Shown here one piece after another: positions 24,512-32,554 of a stretch of DNA of 64,000 nucleotides. Made by a program: the position numbers and the translations under genes. The stretch's first letter is position 1; each line of letters starts with the position of its first letter. Origin of the DNA: Acidimicrobiales bacterium (GTDB lineage Bacteria > Actinomycetota > Acidimicrobiia > Acidimicrobiales > SZUA-35); the NCBI GenBank assembly GCA_020630195.1, contig JAHDBV010000005.1, forward strand, positions 48,644 to 112,643, in the 5' to 3' direction. The notes beneath the pieces are model-generated. The model ran no database searches. It was given only the letters and a program-made list of their open reading frames with translations, and was not told the origin of the DNA.

Positions 24512-24973
24512 ATGACCACCGCCCTCCGCACCGCCTCCCCCCTCGCCACCCGACCGATGACCACCCCGGTGGCCCGTGGTCGGTCGCTCCAGGGTGACGT
24601 CGCCGTCGAGGTGGCGGGCCCGCCTCGCTCGCGTCCGATGGTGGGGTTCGATCGGACGGGTCGCCGCGGGGTCGCGTGTCGGCCGGTCCCGGCTGCGCTT
24701 CCCCGGCTCAGCGAGCTGGCGTTGGCCGCCATCGTCGTCGCGGTGCTCGTGCTGGTGCTCGGCTGGATGGCGCCGTCCGCACCGGCGGGCTCCGCCGCAC
24801 CCGCTGCCAACGGTGAGTTGGTGGTGACGGTCGCCGAGGGGGAGACCCTCGACGACGTGCTGGCCCGGATCGGGAACGGCGTGATGGACATCGATCTCGG
24901 CGAACAGATCGTGCGTCTCAACGGTGGACGCGAGCTGCACGCGGGGCAGCAGTTCGTGGTCGTCGTCCGCTAG
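24512..24973 (+). CDS. LexA-divergent LysM-type membrane protein, candidate SOS cell-division inhibitor
   Basis: 153 residues: a 65-residue basic cytoplasmic N-terminus, one membrane helix (about 69-88, LALAAIVVAVLVLVLGW), a short Ala/Pro linker and a C-terminal LysM-like module (101-153) with VTVAEGETLDDVLARIG and IVRLNGGRELHAGQQFVV. Topology and position, divergent from lexA behind shared LexA boxes, are those of the functional analogues YneA (Bacillus), DivS (Corynebacterium) and ChiZ (Mycobacterium), which block division after DNA damage. Direct similarity is weak, so the role is inferred. ATG 24503 is another possible start. Confidence 0.7.
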   Translation: MTTALRTASPLATRPMTTPVARGRSLQGDVAVEVAGPPRSRPMVGFDRTGRRGVACRPVPAALPRLSELALAAIVVAVLVLVLGWMAPSAPAGSAAPAANGELVVTVAEGETLDDVLARIGNGVMDIDLGEQIVRLNGGRELHAGQQFVVVVR

Positions 24974-24987
24974 GCGGGGCCGGCGCG

Positions 24988-25013
24988 TCCCACCCGGTGG
25001 CGGCCGGGTGGGA
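24988..25013 (+). terminator. 10-bp hairpin after the LysM-type gene
   Basis: TCCCACCCGG (24988-24997) pairs perfectly with CCGGGTGGGA (25004-25013) around loop TGGCGG. Confidence 0.65.
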
Positions 25014-25047
25014 TCGGCCCTCATCGCCGGCCCGGTCGGGCCGATTG

Positions 25048-26331
25048 ATGATGGTGCCGTGGATTCGACGACTGCTGACGAGCGCGCTCGCGCTCGCCGT
25101 GGTGCCGATCGTGGCGACCCCGGTCGGCGCACAGGAGCCCGAGCCGACCCCGGACGTCCTCGCGTATCTGGTGCCGACGTCCGACGAACCCGATGGCAGC
25201 GACGGCTGGTCGCTCGAGGAACTGCTCGGTGCGCCGATCGACCTGCATCCCCGAGTGCAGTCGTCCGCGTTGTTCCAGCGAGGCGGCGTCGCCGCCCTCG
25301 GCGAGCTCGAGACCGCGTTCGACACGAGGGTGAACGCCGAGACCCGTCTCCGTGAGCTCGAGGTCGAGCTCGTCATCGCCCGTGCCCGGATCGAGGGCAC
25401 CGCCGCCCGGGCGGCCGCCCTCCAGGACGAGCTCTCGGTCCTCGCCGCCGAGCGGATCCTCGTCGAGGAACGCCTCGGCGACTTCGTCGTCTCCGCCTTC
25501 CTCGGCGGTGAGCTCGACGGACTCGATCGACGTCCGGACGGATCGCCCGACGCCCGGCCGGTGGTGGCACGCGACGCGGCGGTGGCGCTGCGCCGTGCCG
25601 TGTCGGACGCCCGGGACGCCGAAGACCGGGCGCGTGAGCGGCTCGCGACCAGTCGACGTCAGCTCGAGGTCCGTGAACAGGACGCGATCGCCGTGGCGGC
25701 CGAGGACGAGCGTGTCCGGGCCGAGTTGGCCGACGTGGAAGGGCGGATCGAGGAACTCCGGTCGTCGATCGGTGACGATCTGTTCGGGCTGGAGCTGGAT
25801 GGTGGCGGGCTGACGCCACGGGCGATCAGCGCCTACCTCTTCGCCGCGGAACTGGCGCCGAGTGTCGCTCCGGGATGCACCCCGACCTGGTGGCAGCTCG
25901 CGGGCATCGGTCGTGTCGAGAGCCGCCACGGCACCTTCGGCGGCGCCACACTCGGGATCGACGGCGTGCCGGACATCCCGATCATCGGCCCCCAGCTCAA
26001 CGGCGAGGTCTTCGCATCGATCGGCGACACCGACGGTGGCGAGCTCGACGGCGACACGGAGTGGGATCGCGCCGTCGGCCCGATGCAGTTCATCCCCCAG
26101 AGCTGGGCCCGCTTCCGAGCGGATGGCGATGGTGATGGCGACTTCAACCCGCAGGATCTCGACGACGCCGCCCTCGCGGCGGCCCGTCACCTGTGCGGAT
26201 CCGTCCCGGGGATGTCGACGCCCGAGCAGTACGCGACGGCGCTGTTCGGATACAACCGGAGCCAGGTCTACGTCGCCGAGGTCCAGCACCAGGCCGCGTT
26301 GATCGAGGGGTTCGACGAGCTCCTGGGCTGA
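25048..26331 (+). CDS. Secreted lytic transglycosylase with coiled-coil N-terminal region
   Basis: 427 residues. Signal peptide 1-29 (RRLLTSALALAVVPIVATPVGAQ). Residues about 85-250 are strongly helical with heptad character (ETRLRELEVELVIARARIE; RVRAELADVEGRIEELRSS), as in peptidoglycan hydrolases that are kept inactive by a coiled coil. The C-terminal MltB/SLT_2-type domain has WWQLAGIGRVESRHGTFGG with catalytic Glu291, then DRAVGPMQFIPQSW and the calcium-loop-like DGDGDGDFNPQD. It cleaves glycan strands with anhydro-MurNAc formation. ATG 25048, ATG 25051 and GTG 25054 are all possible starts. Confidence 0.85.
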   Translation: MMVPWIRRLLTSALALAVVPIVATPVGAQEPEPTPDVLAYLVPTSDEPDGSDGWSLEELLGAPIDLHPRVQSSALFQRGGVAALGELETAFDTRVNAETRLRELEVELVIARARIEGTAARAAALQDELSVLAAERILVEERLGDFVVSAFLGGELDGLDRRPDGSPDARPVVARDAAVALRRAVSDARDAEDRARERLATSRRQLEVREQDAIAVAAEDERVRAELADVEGRIEELRSSIGDDLFGLELDGGGLTPRAISAYLFAAELAPSVAPGCTPTWWQLAGIGRVESRHGTFGGATLGIDGVPDIPIIGPQLNGEVFASIGDTDGGELDGDTEWDRAVGPMQFIPQSWARFRADGDGDGDFNPQDLDDAALAAARHLCGSVPGMSTPEQYATALFGYNRSQVYVAEVQHQAALIEGFDELLG

Positions 26332-26337
26332 CGCCGC

Positions 26338-27057
26338 TCAGCCGCGCCGGCGGAGATGCCGGCAGAAGAGATGCTCGTCGCTGGCCCACACCCGGTCGAG
26401 CGCGAACGCGCGCCCGGTCCAGGGGCCGACGGCCGCTCGACCCGAGCCACCCGCAACCAGCAACGGCGCCACCGTCAGGTTCCACTCGTCGATCAGGTCC
26501 GCTTCGGCGAAGAGGCCGTTGAGCGTCGGGCCACCCTCGAGGAGCACCACGTCGATCCCGCGGGCCGCCACGACGTCGATGACGGCCGCGGGTGGGACGC
26601 GCTCGTGATCGACGACGACCACGTCGGCCACGGTGCGGAGCCGGTCGAGGGCGTCGGCGTCGGCCCGGGAGCCGGTGACGACGAGGGGTCGGGGCCCGGG
26701 TTCGGTGAACAGCGGGAGCTCGAGATCGATGGATCCGCTGCCGGTGACGACGACGAGCAACCCGTCGCGCAGCGGTCGATAGCGCTCGGCACGGGCGGTG
26801 CCGGCGCCCACCACGACGGCGTCGGCTCGTCGTCGGAGCGCGGAGAACATCACACCGTCGGGCGCGCCGCCCAGGCCACCGGACACGCCGTCGTCCCGGG
26901 CGATCGCTCCGTCGAGCGACGAGACCATGTTCGTCATGACCCAGGGCCGGTCGAGGCCGCCGCGACGCTCCGCCGCGACGGCGCGTCGCACGTCGTCGTC
27001 GGGCAGCGTCGCGTCCCCGGTCGGAGGCTGGCCGGCATCGAGCAGTCGGGTGAACAC
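26338..27057 (-). CDS. Dihydrofolate-reductase/RibD C-terminal-like reductase
   Basis: 239 residues. Core motifs of the RibD C-terminal family: RPWVMTNMVSSLDGAIA, GAPDGVMFSALRRRADAVVVGAGTARAERY and VVLLEGGPTLNGLFAEADLIDEWNLTVAPLL. Such proteins reduce pyrimidinone intermediates of riboflavin or act as uncharacterised NADPH reductases. No riboflavin genes are nearby, so the substrate is undecided. The start at GTG 27057 (VFTRLLDA) is fixed by TAGCGT ending 7 nt upstream. It converges with the transglycosylase gene (stops 6 bp apart) and is divergent from nrdJ. Confidence 0.8.
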   Translation of the reverse strand: MFTRLLDAGQPPTGDATLPDDDVRRAVAAERRGGLDRPWVMTNMVSSLDGAIARDDGVSGGLGGAPDGVMFSALRRRADAVVVGAGTARAERYRPLRDGLLVVVTGSGSIDLELPLFTEPGPRPLVVTGSRADADALDRLRTVADVVVVDHERVPPAAVIDVVAARGIDVVLLEGGPTLNGLFAEADLIDEWNLTVAPLLVAGGSGRAAVGPWTGRAFALDRVWASDEHLFCRHLRRRG

Positions 27058-27064
27058 GAAGGCG

Positions 27065-27070
27065 ACGCTA
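27065..27070 (-). promoter_or_regulatory. -10 box TAGCGT of the reductase-like gene
   Basis: Minus strand; ends 7 nt before GTG 27057. Confidence 0.65.
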
Positions 27071-27086
27071 CGTGGTCGTCGGTGCC

Positions 27087-27137
27087 CGGTGTCGACACCG
27101 TGCGCGGTGTCCCCACCCGGACCCCGCGGTGTCCCCA
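27087..27137. promoter_or_regulatory. Operator-like CGGTGTC repeats upstream of nrdJ and the reductase gene
   Basis: CGGTGTCGACACCG (27087-27100) is a perfect 14-bp palindrome at the -35 distance from the minus-strand -10 box. Its half-site CGGTGTC recurs at 27105-27111 and 27127-27133 within a 12-bp direct repeat (GCGGTGTCCCCA, 22-bp period). The arrangement suggests cooperative binding of an unidentified regulator. Confidence 0.5.
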
Positions 27138-27162
27138 TGTCACCCACGCGAATTCCCCAGGA

Positions 27163-27193
27163 ATCCACAGGTCGTCCGCTTTCGATCCACAGG
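27163..27193. repeat. ATCCACAGG direct repeat
   Basis: ATCCACAGG at 27163-27171 and 27185-27193, again 22 bp apart. It lies just upstream of the candidate nrdJ -10 box. It shares TCCACA with DnaA boxes but matches the full consensus poorly. Confidence 0.4.
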
Positions 27194-27203
27194 CCCACCT
27201 CCA

Positions 27204-27209
27204 TAGGTT
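27204..27209 (+). promoter_or_regulatory. Candidate -10 TAGGTT for the nrdJ leader
   Basis: Transcription from it would begin near 27216, four bases before the leader's closing helix. That leaves about 240 nt of leader before the nrdJ ATG. Confidence 0.55.
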
Positions 27210-27219
27210 CGAGTCAGCA

Positions 27220-27356
27220 ACGAATGACCGGCCGCAGGGTCCGGCGGAACGACGAGGCGCCACCACGGCACGCCCCATGGGGGTCTCGATCGTCTGCGGG
27301 CGGAGTACCTGCGGAATCGGATCTCTCGACCTGTCGGCCCGCGGTCGGTCATTCGT
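27220..27356 (+). ncRNA. Structured 5' leader RNA of nrdJ (candidate cis-regulatory element)
   Basis: Bases 27220-27235 pair with 27341-27356 in a continuous 16-bp helix with a single G-U pair (27231 with 27345), closing a 105-nt core. The core can form further short helices, including CCCC-ATG-GGGG near 27273-27283 and CGAG/CTCG (27253-27256 with 27285-27288). A promoter lies immediately upstream and a hairpin downstream, as in riboswitch leaders. I do not see the conserved cobalamin-riboswitch core, despite the downstream enzyme needing adenosylcobalamin. A metagenome-derived RNA class upstream of nrdJ genes has been described by others; membership is untested. Confidence 0.6.
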
Positions 27357-27386
27357 CCCCAATCACACGGCTCGCGCCGCTCCTCC

Positions 27387-27411
27387 CCGGACGTGACATC
27401 ACGGCGTCCGG
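27387..27411 (+). other. Hairpin between leader core and nrdJ, possible expression platform
   Basis: CCGGACG (27387-27393) pairs perfectly with CGTCCGG (27405-27411) around an 11-nt loop, 46 nt before the nrdJ ATG and 30 nt after the leader's closing helix. There is no T-run. Confidence 0.45.
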
Positions 27412-27457
27412 CCGGATGGGTCCGTCGGTGTCCGTCCGCCCCTCCAGGAGCCCGTCC

Positions 27458-30235
27458 ATGACGCTCGCACCCGAACTCTCCAGCCTCGGCCTCCGTCGGT
27501 TCTTCACCGACGGCGTCGTCGATCCGTACGACACGGTCGAGTGGGAGCGGCGCGACGCCCGGATCACGCACTGGAAGACGGGTGAGGTGGCCTTCGAGCA
27601 ACTGGGAGTGGAGGTGCCCGCCGGTTGGTCGGTGAACGCCACCAACATCCTCGCCCAGAAGTACTTCCGTGGAACGCCCGGCACCCCCGAGCGGGAGTCC
27701 TCGCTCCGGCAGGTGGCCGACCGTGTGGTCGACACCATCACCGCCTGGGGCGTCGAGGGTGGCTACTTCTCGGCCGACGAGTCGTCCGTCTTCGCCGATG
27801 AGCTCCGCTTCCTGATCATCCACCAGCGGGCGGCGTTCAACTCCCCGGTCTGGTTCAACATCGGCGTGGCCGGTGTGCCCCAGCAGGCATCGGCCTGCTT
27901 CATCCTCTCGGTCGAGGACCGGATGGACTCGATCCTGAACTGGTACGTCGAGGAGGGCACGATCTTCAAGGGCGGCTCCGGGGCGGGCGTGAACCTCTCC
28001 TCCATCCGCGGTTCGTCGGAGTTGCTGGCCGGTGGCGGTACCGCGTCGGGGCCCGTGAGCTTCATGCGGGGCGCCGACGCGTCGGCAGGCACCATCAAGT
28101 CGGGCGGCAAGACCCGCCGCGCCGCGAAGATGGTCATGCTCGACGTCGACCACCCCGACATCGAGGAGTTCATCTGGTGCAAGGCCACCGAGGAGCGCAA
28201 GGCCCGCGTGCTCCGTGAGGCCGGCTTCGACATGGACCTCGACGGTGCCGACTCGCACTCGATCCAGTACCAGAACGCGAACAACTCGGTGCGGGTCACC
28301 GACGAGTTCATGCAGGCCGTCGTCGACGACGGCGACTGGTCCCTCGTGGCCCGCACCACCGGCGAGGTGCTGCGGACCGTGCGGGCCCGGGACCTGATGC
28401 GCCAGTTCGCGCAGGCGTCGTGGGAGTGCGCCGACCCCGGCATGCAGTTCGACACCACGATCAACCACTGGCACACCGCGGCCAACACCGGGAAGATCAA
28501 CGGGTCGAACCCCTGCTCGGAGTACATGCACCTCGACGACTCGGCGTGCAACCTCGCGAGCCTCAACCTGCTGACCTTCCTCGGCGACGACGACGTGTTC
28601 GACGTCGAGGGGTTCGAAGCCGCCGTCGACGTGGTCTTCACCGCACAGGAGATCCTCGTGGGTCGGGCCGACTACCCGACCGAGGGCATCGGTGAGACGA
28701 GCCGCCGGTTCCGCCAGCTCGGGCTCGGCTACGCCAACATCGGCGCCCTGCTCATGAACCTGGGCCTGCCCTACGACTCCGACGAGGGTCGGGCCCTCGC
28801 CGCCTCCATCACCGCGTTGATGACCGGCCGGGCCTACGCCACCTCCGCTCGTACGGCGGCCCGCCTCGGCCCCTTCGCCGGCTACGAGGAGAACGCGGAC
28901 CACACGCTCCGCGTCCTCGGGCAGCATCGAGCCGCCGCGGCGGACATCGACGAGGAGCTCGCCCCCACGGCGCTGCTCTCAGCCGCCCAACGCAACTGGG
29001 ACGAGGCCTGTGAGCTCGCCGAACGGGTGGGCGTGCGCAACTCGCAGGCGACCGTGCTCGCCCCCACCGGCACCATCGGGCTGCTCATGGACTGCGACAC
29101 CACCGGCATCGAGCCCGACCTCGGGCTCGTGAAGTTCAAGAAGCTCGTCGGTGGCGGAACGATGACGATCGTCAACCACTCGGTCGGTCGGGCGCTGCGC
29201 CGCCTCGGCTACTCGGCCGATGCCGTCCGGGCGATCGTCGCCTGGATCGACGAGCACGGCACCATCGTCGGCGCCCCGGGCCTCGATCCCGAGCACCTGC
29301 CCGTGTTCGCCTGCTCGATGGGCGACAACACGATCCACTACCTCGGGCACGTGAAGATGATGGCCGCCGTGCAGCCCTTCATCTCCGGTGCGATCTCGAA
29401 GACGGTGAACATGCCGACCGAGGTGACGGTCGGCGACGTCGAGCAGCTCCACATCGACGCCTGGAAGCTCGGTGTCAAGGCGATCGCGATCTACCGCGAC
29501 AACTGCAAGGTCGCACAGCCGCTGTCGACCAGCCGGGACGAGGACGCCGGAGACACGCCGGCGACGCCCGCCGCGGAGGTCGACGCCGTCGTCGAGCGCG
29601 TCGTCTACAAGCCGGTGCGCGAGAAGCTGCCCCGGAACCGCAACTCGAAGACCTTCGAGTTCCGTGTCGCCGACTGCAAGGGATTCGTGACCGTCGGCGA
29701 GTACGACGACGGTCGCCCGGGAGAGGTGTTCCTCCGGGTGTCCAAGCAGGGTTCGACGCTCGCCGGGATCATGGACGCCTTCGCCATCAGCCTCAGCCAC
29801 GGTCTCCAGTACGGGGTCCCGCTGCGGACCTTCGTCGAGACCTTCACCGGAATGAGGTTCGAGCCGGCCGGTATGACCGACGATCCCGATCTGCGTATCG
29901 CGTCGTCGATCATGGACTACCTGTTCCGCAAGCTGGCGGTCGCCTACCTCGACCCGGCCGTGCGGTCGGAGCTCGGCATCTTCACGACGGGGGAGCGGAC
30001 CCAGCAGACCCTCCCCGGCGTGGAGGAGGCCGCGGTGGCGACCGCACCCGGAGCCATCGACGTCGAGTCCGCGTCGTCCGCTCCCGGCATCGACCCCGTG
30101 CTCGCCTCTGCCGATCAACAGGCCCGCCGGGCCGACCCCGACGCACCGATCTGCATGCAGTGTGGGATCACGATGCAGCGGGCCGGTTCCTGCCATGCGT
30201 GCCCGAGTTGTGGCACCACCAGCGGGTGCAGCTGA
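27458..30235 (+). CDS. nrdJ: Adenosylcobalamin-dependent (class II) ribonucleotide reductase
   Basis: Reduces ribonucleotides to deoxyribonucleotides without oxygen. 925 residues. Cys147 (SACFILSV) and Cys353 (NPCSEYM) lie in the recognised active-site segments, and the C-terminus is Cys-rich (CMQCGITMQRAGSCHACPSCG, beginning at Cys899) for thiol exchange. Other class II marks are KGGSGAGVNLSSIRG and LAPTGTIG. ATG 27458 has AGGAG 7 nt upstream. No other nrd gene is nearby. Regulation through the structured leader is inferred. Confidence 0.95.
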   Translation: MTLAPELSSLGLRRFFTDGVVDPYDTVEWERRDARITHWKTGEVAFEQLGVEVPAGWSVNATNILAQKYFRGTPGTPERESSLRQVADRVVDTITAWGVEGGYFSADESSVFADELRFLIIHQRAAFNSPVWFNIGVAGVPQQASACFILSVEDRMDSILNWYVEEGTIFKGGSGAGVNLSSIRGSSELLAGGGTASGPVSFMRGADASAGTIKSGGKTRRAAKMVMLDVDHPDIEEFIWCKATEERKARVLREAGFDMDLDGADSHSIQYQNANNSVRVTDEFMQAVVDDGDWSLVARTTGEVLRTVRARDLMRQFAQASWECADPGMQFDTTINHWHTAANTGKINGSNPCSEYMHLDDSACNLASLNLLTFLGDDDVFDVEGFEAAVDVVFTAQEILVGRADYPTEGIGETSRRFRQLGLGYANIGALLMNLGLPYDSDEGRALAASITALMTGRAYATSARTAARLGPFAGYEENADHTLRVLGQHRAAAADIDEELAPTALLSAAQRNWDEACELAERVGVRNSQATVLAPTGTIGLLMDCDTTGIEPDLGLVKFKKLVGGGTMTIVNHSVGRALRRLGYSADAVRAIVAWIDEHGTIVGAPGLDPEHLPVFACSMGDNTIHYLGHVKMMAAVQPFISGAISKTVNMPTEVTVGDVEQLHIDAWKLGVKAIAIYRDNCKVAQPLSTSRDEDAGDTPATPAAEVDAVVERVVYKPVREKLPRNRNSKTFEFRVADCKGFVTVGEYDDGRPGEVFLRVSKQGSTLAGIMDAFAISLSHGLQYGVPLRTFVETFTGMRFEPAGMTDDPDLRIASSIMDYLFRKLAVAYLDPAVRSELGIFTTGERTQQTLPGVEEAAVATAPGAIDVESASSAPGIDPVLASADQQARRADPDAPICMQCGITMQRAGSCHACPSCGTTSGCS

Positions 30236-30250
30236 GCGGTCCCACGATGG

Positions 30251-30273
30251 GGGGTCGCGAACTCGCGCGCCCC
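30251..30273 (+). terminator. Hairpin after nrdJ
   Basis: GGGG-T-CGCG, loop AACT, then CGCG-CG-CCCC: two 4-bp helices with a small internal loop, 15 bp after the nrdJ stop. Confidence 0.4.
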
Positions 30274-30284
30274 ACTCGGTCCCG

Positions 30285-30290
30285 TAGGCT
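30285..30290 (+). promoter_or_regulatory. -10 box TAGGCT
   Basis: It ends 8 nt before ATG 30299. Confidence 0.6.
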
Positions 30291-30298
30291 CGGCCACG

Positions 30299-31360
30299 AT
30301 GTTCGGCAGGAGGAGTGACGACGATGCGCGCCCCTTCGGGGCGGCCCTCGCGCTCGGGCGATCGGTGCTCGGGCTCGGCGCACTCCTCGTCATCGGCTAC
30401 ACGCTGCTGCTGACGTTCCGGGGCGAACGGAGCGGCGAGGTGCTCGTCGAGACCGCTGGCGGAACGTCGACCTCCGTCGCCATCCCGGTCGAGGTCGAAG
30501 GGGCGGTCCAGGAGCGTGGGGACGACGCCAGTCCCGACCCGTCCTTCGCGATGCGGCCACCACCCCCGTCGTCGGTGACGACCGAGACGACGGTGCCCGA
30601 GACGCTGGAGTCGACGGGATCCACCGACGCACCCGCCTCGGGTGGTGAGCGTCCGAGCACGACTCGCCGTCCCACGACGACCCGTCGCCCCGTCACGACG
30701 ACGGCGCCCACGACGACCACGTCGACAGTCCCCTCGATCGTCGCACCCTCGGTCACGACACGGCGCACCACCACGACCGAGCCGACGACGGCCTCGACCC
30801 GCCGGTTCACGACGACCACGGCCGCCCCCACGACGGCGACCACGCGACGGTTCACCACGACCACGACGCGCCCGACGACCACGACGACGCGCCGGACGAC
30901 GACCACCACGCGGCCGACCACGACCACGACCCGGCGGACCACGACGACACGTCGGATCACCACCACGACGCGTCGGATCACCACCACGACGCGTCGGATC
31001 ACCACGACGACCCGTCGGGTCACGACCACGACGCGCCCGACGACCACGACGACGCGCCGGACGACCACCACGCGGCCGACCACCACCACGACCCGGGCAT
31101 CGAGTTCGTCGACGATCCGGATCACGACCACGAGTCGGCCGACGACGGAGCCGACCACCTCGCCGAGCACGGTGGCGCCGACGACGCCGAGCTCCGCGGC
31201 GCCGACCACGCCGAGCACCGCAGCGCCGACCACGCCCAGCACGGCCGCACCCACCTCGGCGACACCACCGCCGGTGGTCACGACCGGCGCACCGCCGGCG
31301 ACGGATCCGCCGGCTCCTCCGGCCACCGATGCCGGCTCGGGCGTGAGCGGCGCTTCCTGA
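30299..31360 (+). CDS. Membrane-anchored Thr/Arg/Pro-rich low-complexity protein
   Basis: 353 residues. A basic N-terminus, one membrane helix (about 18-40, LGRSVLGLGALLVIGYTLLL), a short mixed region, then about 230 residues dominated by Thr with regularly spaced Arg and Pro (RPTTTTTRR, RRITTTT units), ending in a Thr/Pro/Ala tail. The Arg-Thr repeats suggest an extended, possibly O-glycosylated, positively charged stalk at the cell surface. The DNA carries exact internal duplications, including 21-bp units at 30950-30970 and 30971-30991. The long Val-rich reading frame on the opposite strand is a mirror of the repeat. Confidence 0.65.
   Translation: MFGRRSDDDARPFGAALALGRSVLGLGALLVIGYTLLLTFRGERSGEVLVETAGGTSTSVAIPVEVEGAVQERGDDASPDPSFAMRPPPPSSVTTETTVPETLESTGSTDAPASGGERPSTTRRPTTTRRPVTTTAPTTTTSTVPSIVAPSVTTRRTTTTEPTTASTRRFTTTTAAPTTATTRRFTTTTTRPTTTTTRRTTTTTRPTTTTTRRTTTTRRITTTTRRITTTTRRITTTTRRVTTTTRPTTTTTRRTTTTRPTTTTTRASSSSTIRITTTSRPTTEPTTSPSTVAPTTPSSAAPTTPSTAAPTTPSTAAPTSATPPPVVTTGAPPATDPPAPPATDAGSGVSGAS
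30950..30991 (+). repeat. Two exact 21-bp repeats inside the Thr-rich gene
   Basis: Units at 30950-30970 and 30971-30991 are identical and a third begins at 30992 before diverging. Each encodes one R-x-x-T-T-T-T step, so unit gain or loss keeps the frame. Confidence 0.7.
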
Positions 31361-31443
31361 TCCTGTCCGGCGGCGTGACGGTCGCCGTCCTCGACACGAT
31401 GTGAGTCGGCCGGCGTCGAGCCCGAGTGCCGATCGGTGGGTCG

Positions 31444-32397
<954 letters not shown>

Positions 32398-32554
32398 TCG
32401 GAATGGGAACCAGGGGAACCCTCGTGGACAGGTGGGATCCCCGCACCGGTTTTCTAATTCGCCCGCGCGCCGTTTGCTCGGGTGCGGGTGAGTTGACCCA
32501 CAGGCCCGGGACGAAGGCTTCGCTGCGTCGGGTCGCAGGTGCTAGGAGAGGAGG

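Noticed and set aside
27220..27356. Cobalamin riboswitch assignment for the nrdJ leader
   Set aside because: The conserved B12-box and core motifs are not present in the required order. Only the closing helix and general layout support a regulatory RNA.
30397..31326. Long Val-rich reading frame antisense to the Thr-rich gene
   Set aside because: It is the complement of the ACC/ACG threonine repeat, giving repetitive Val/Gly with no start signal. The plus-strand frame has the promoter and membrane anchor.
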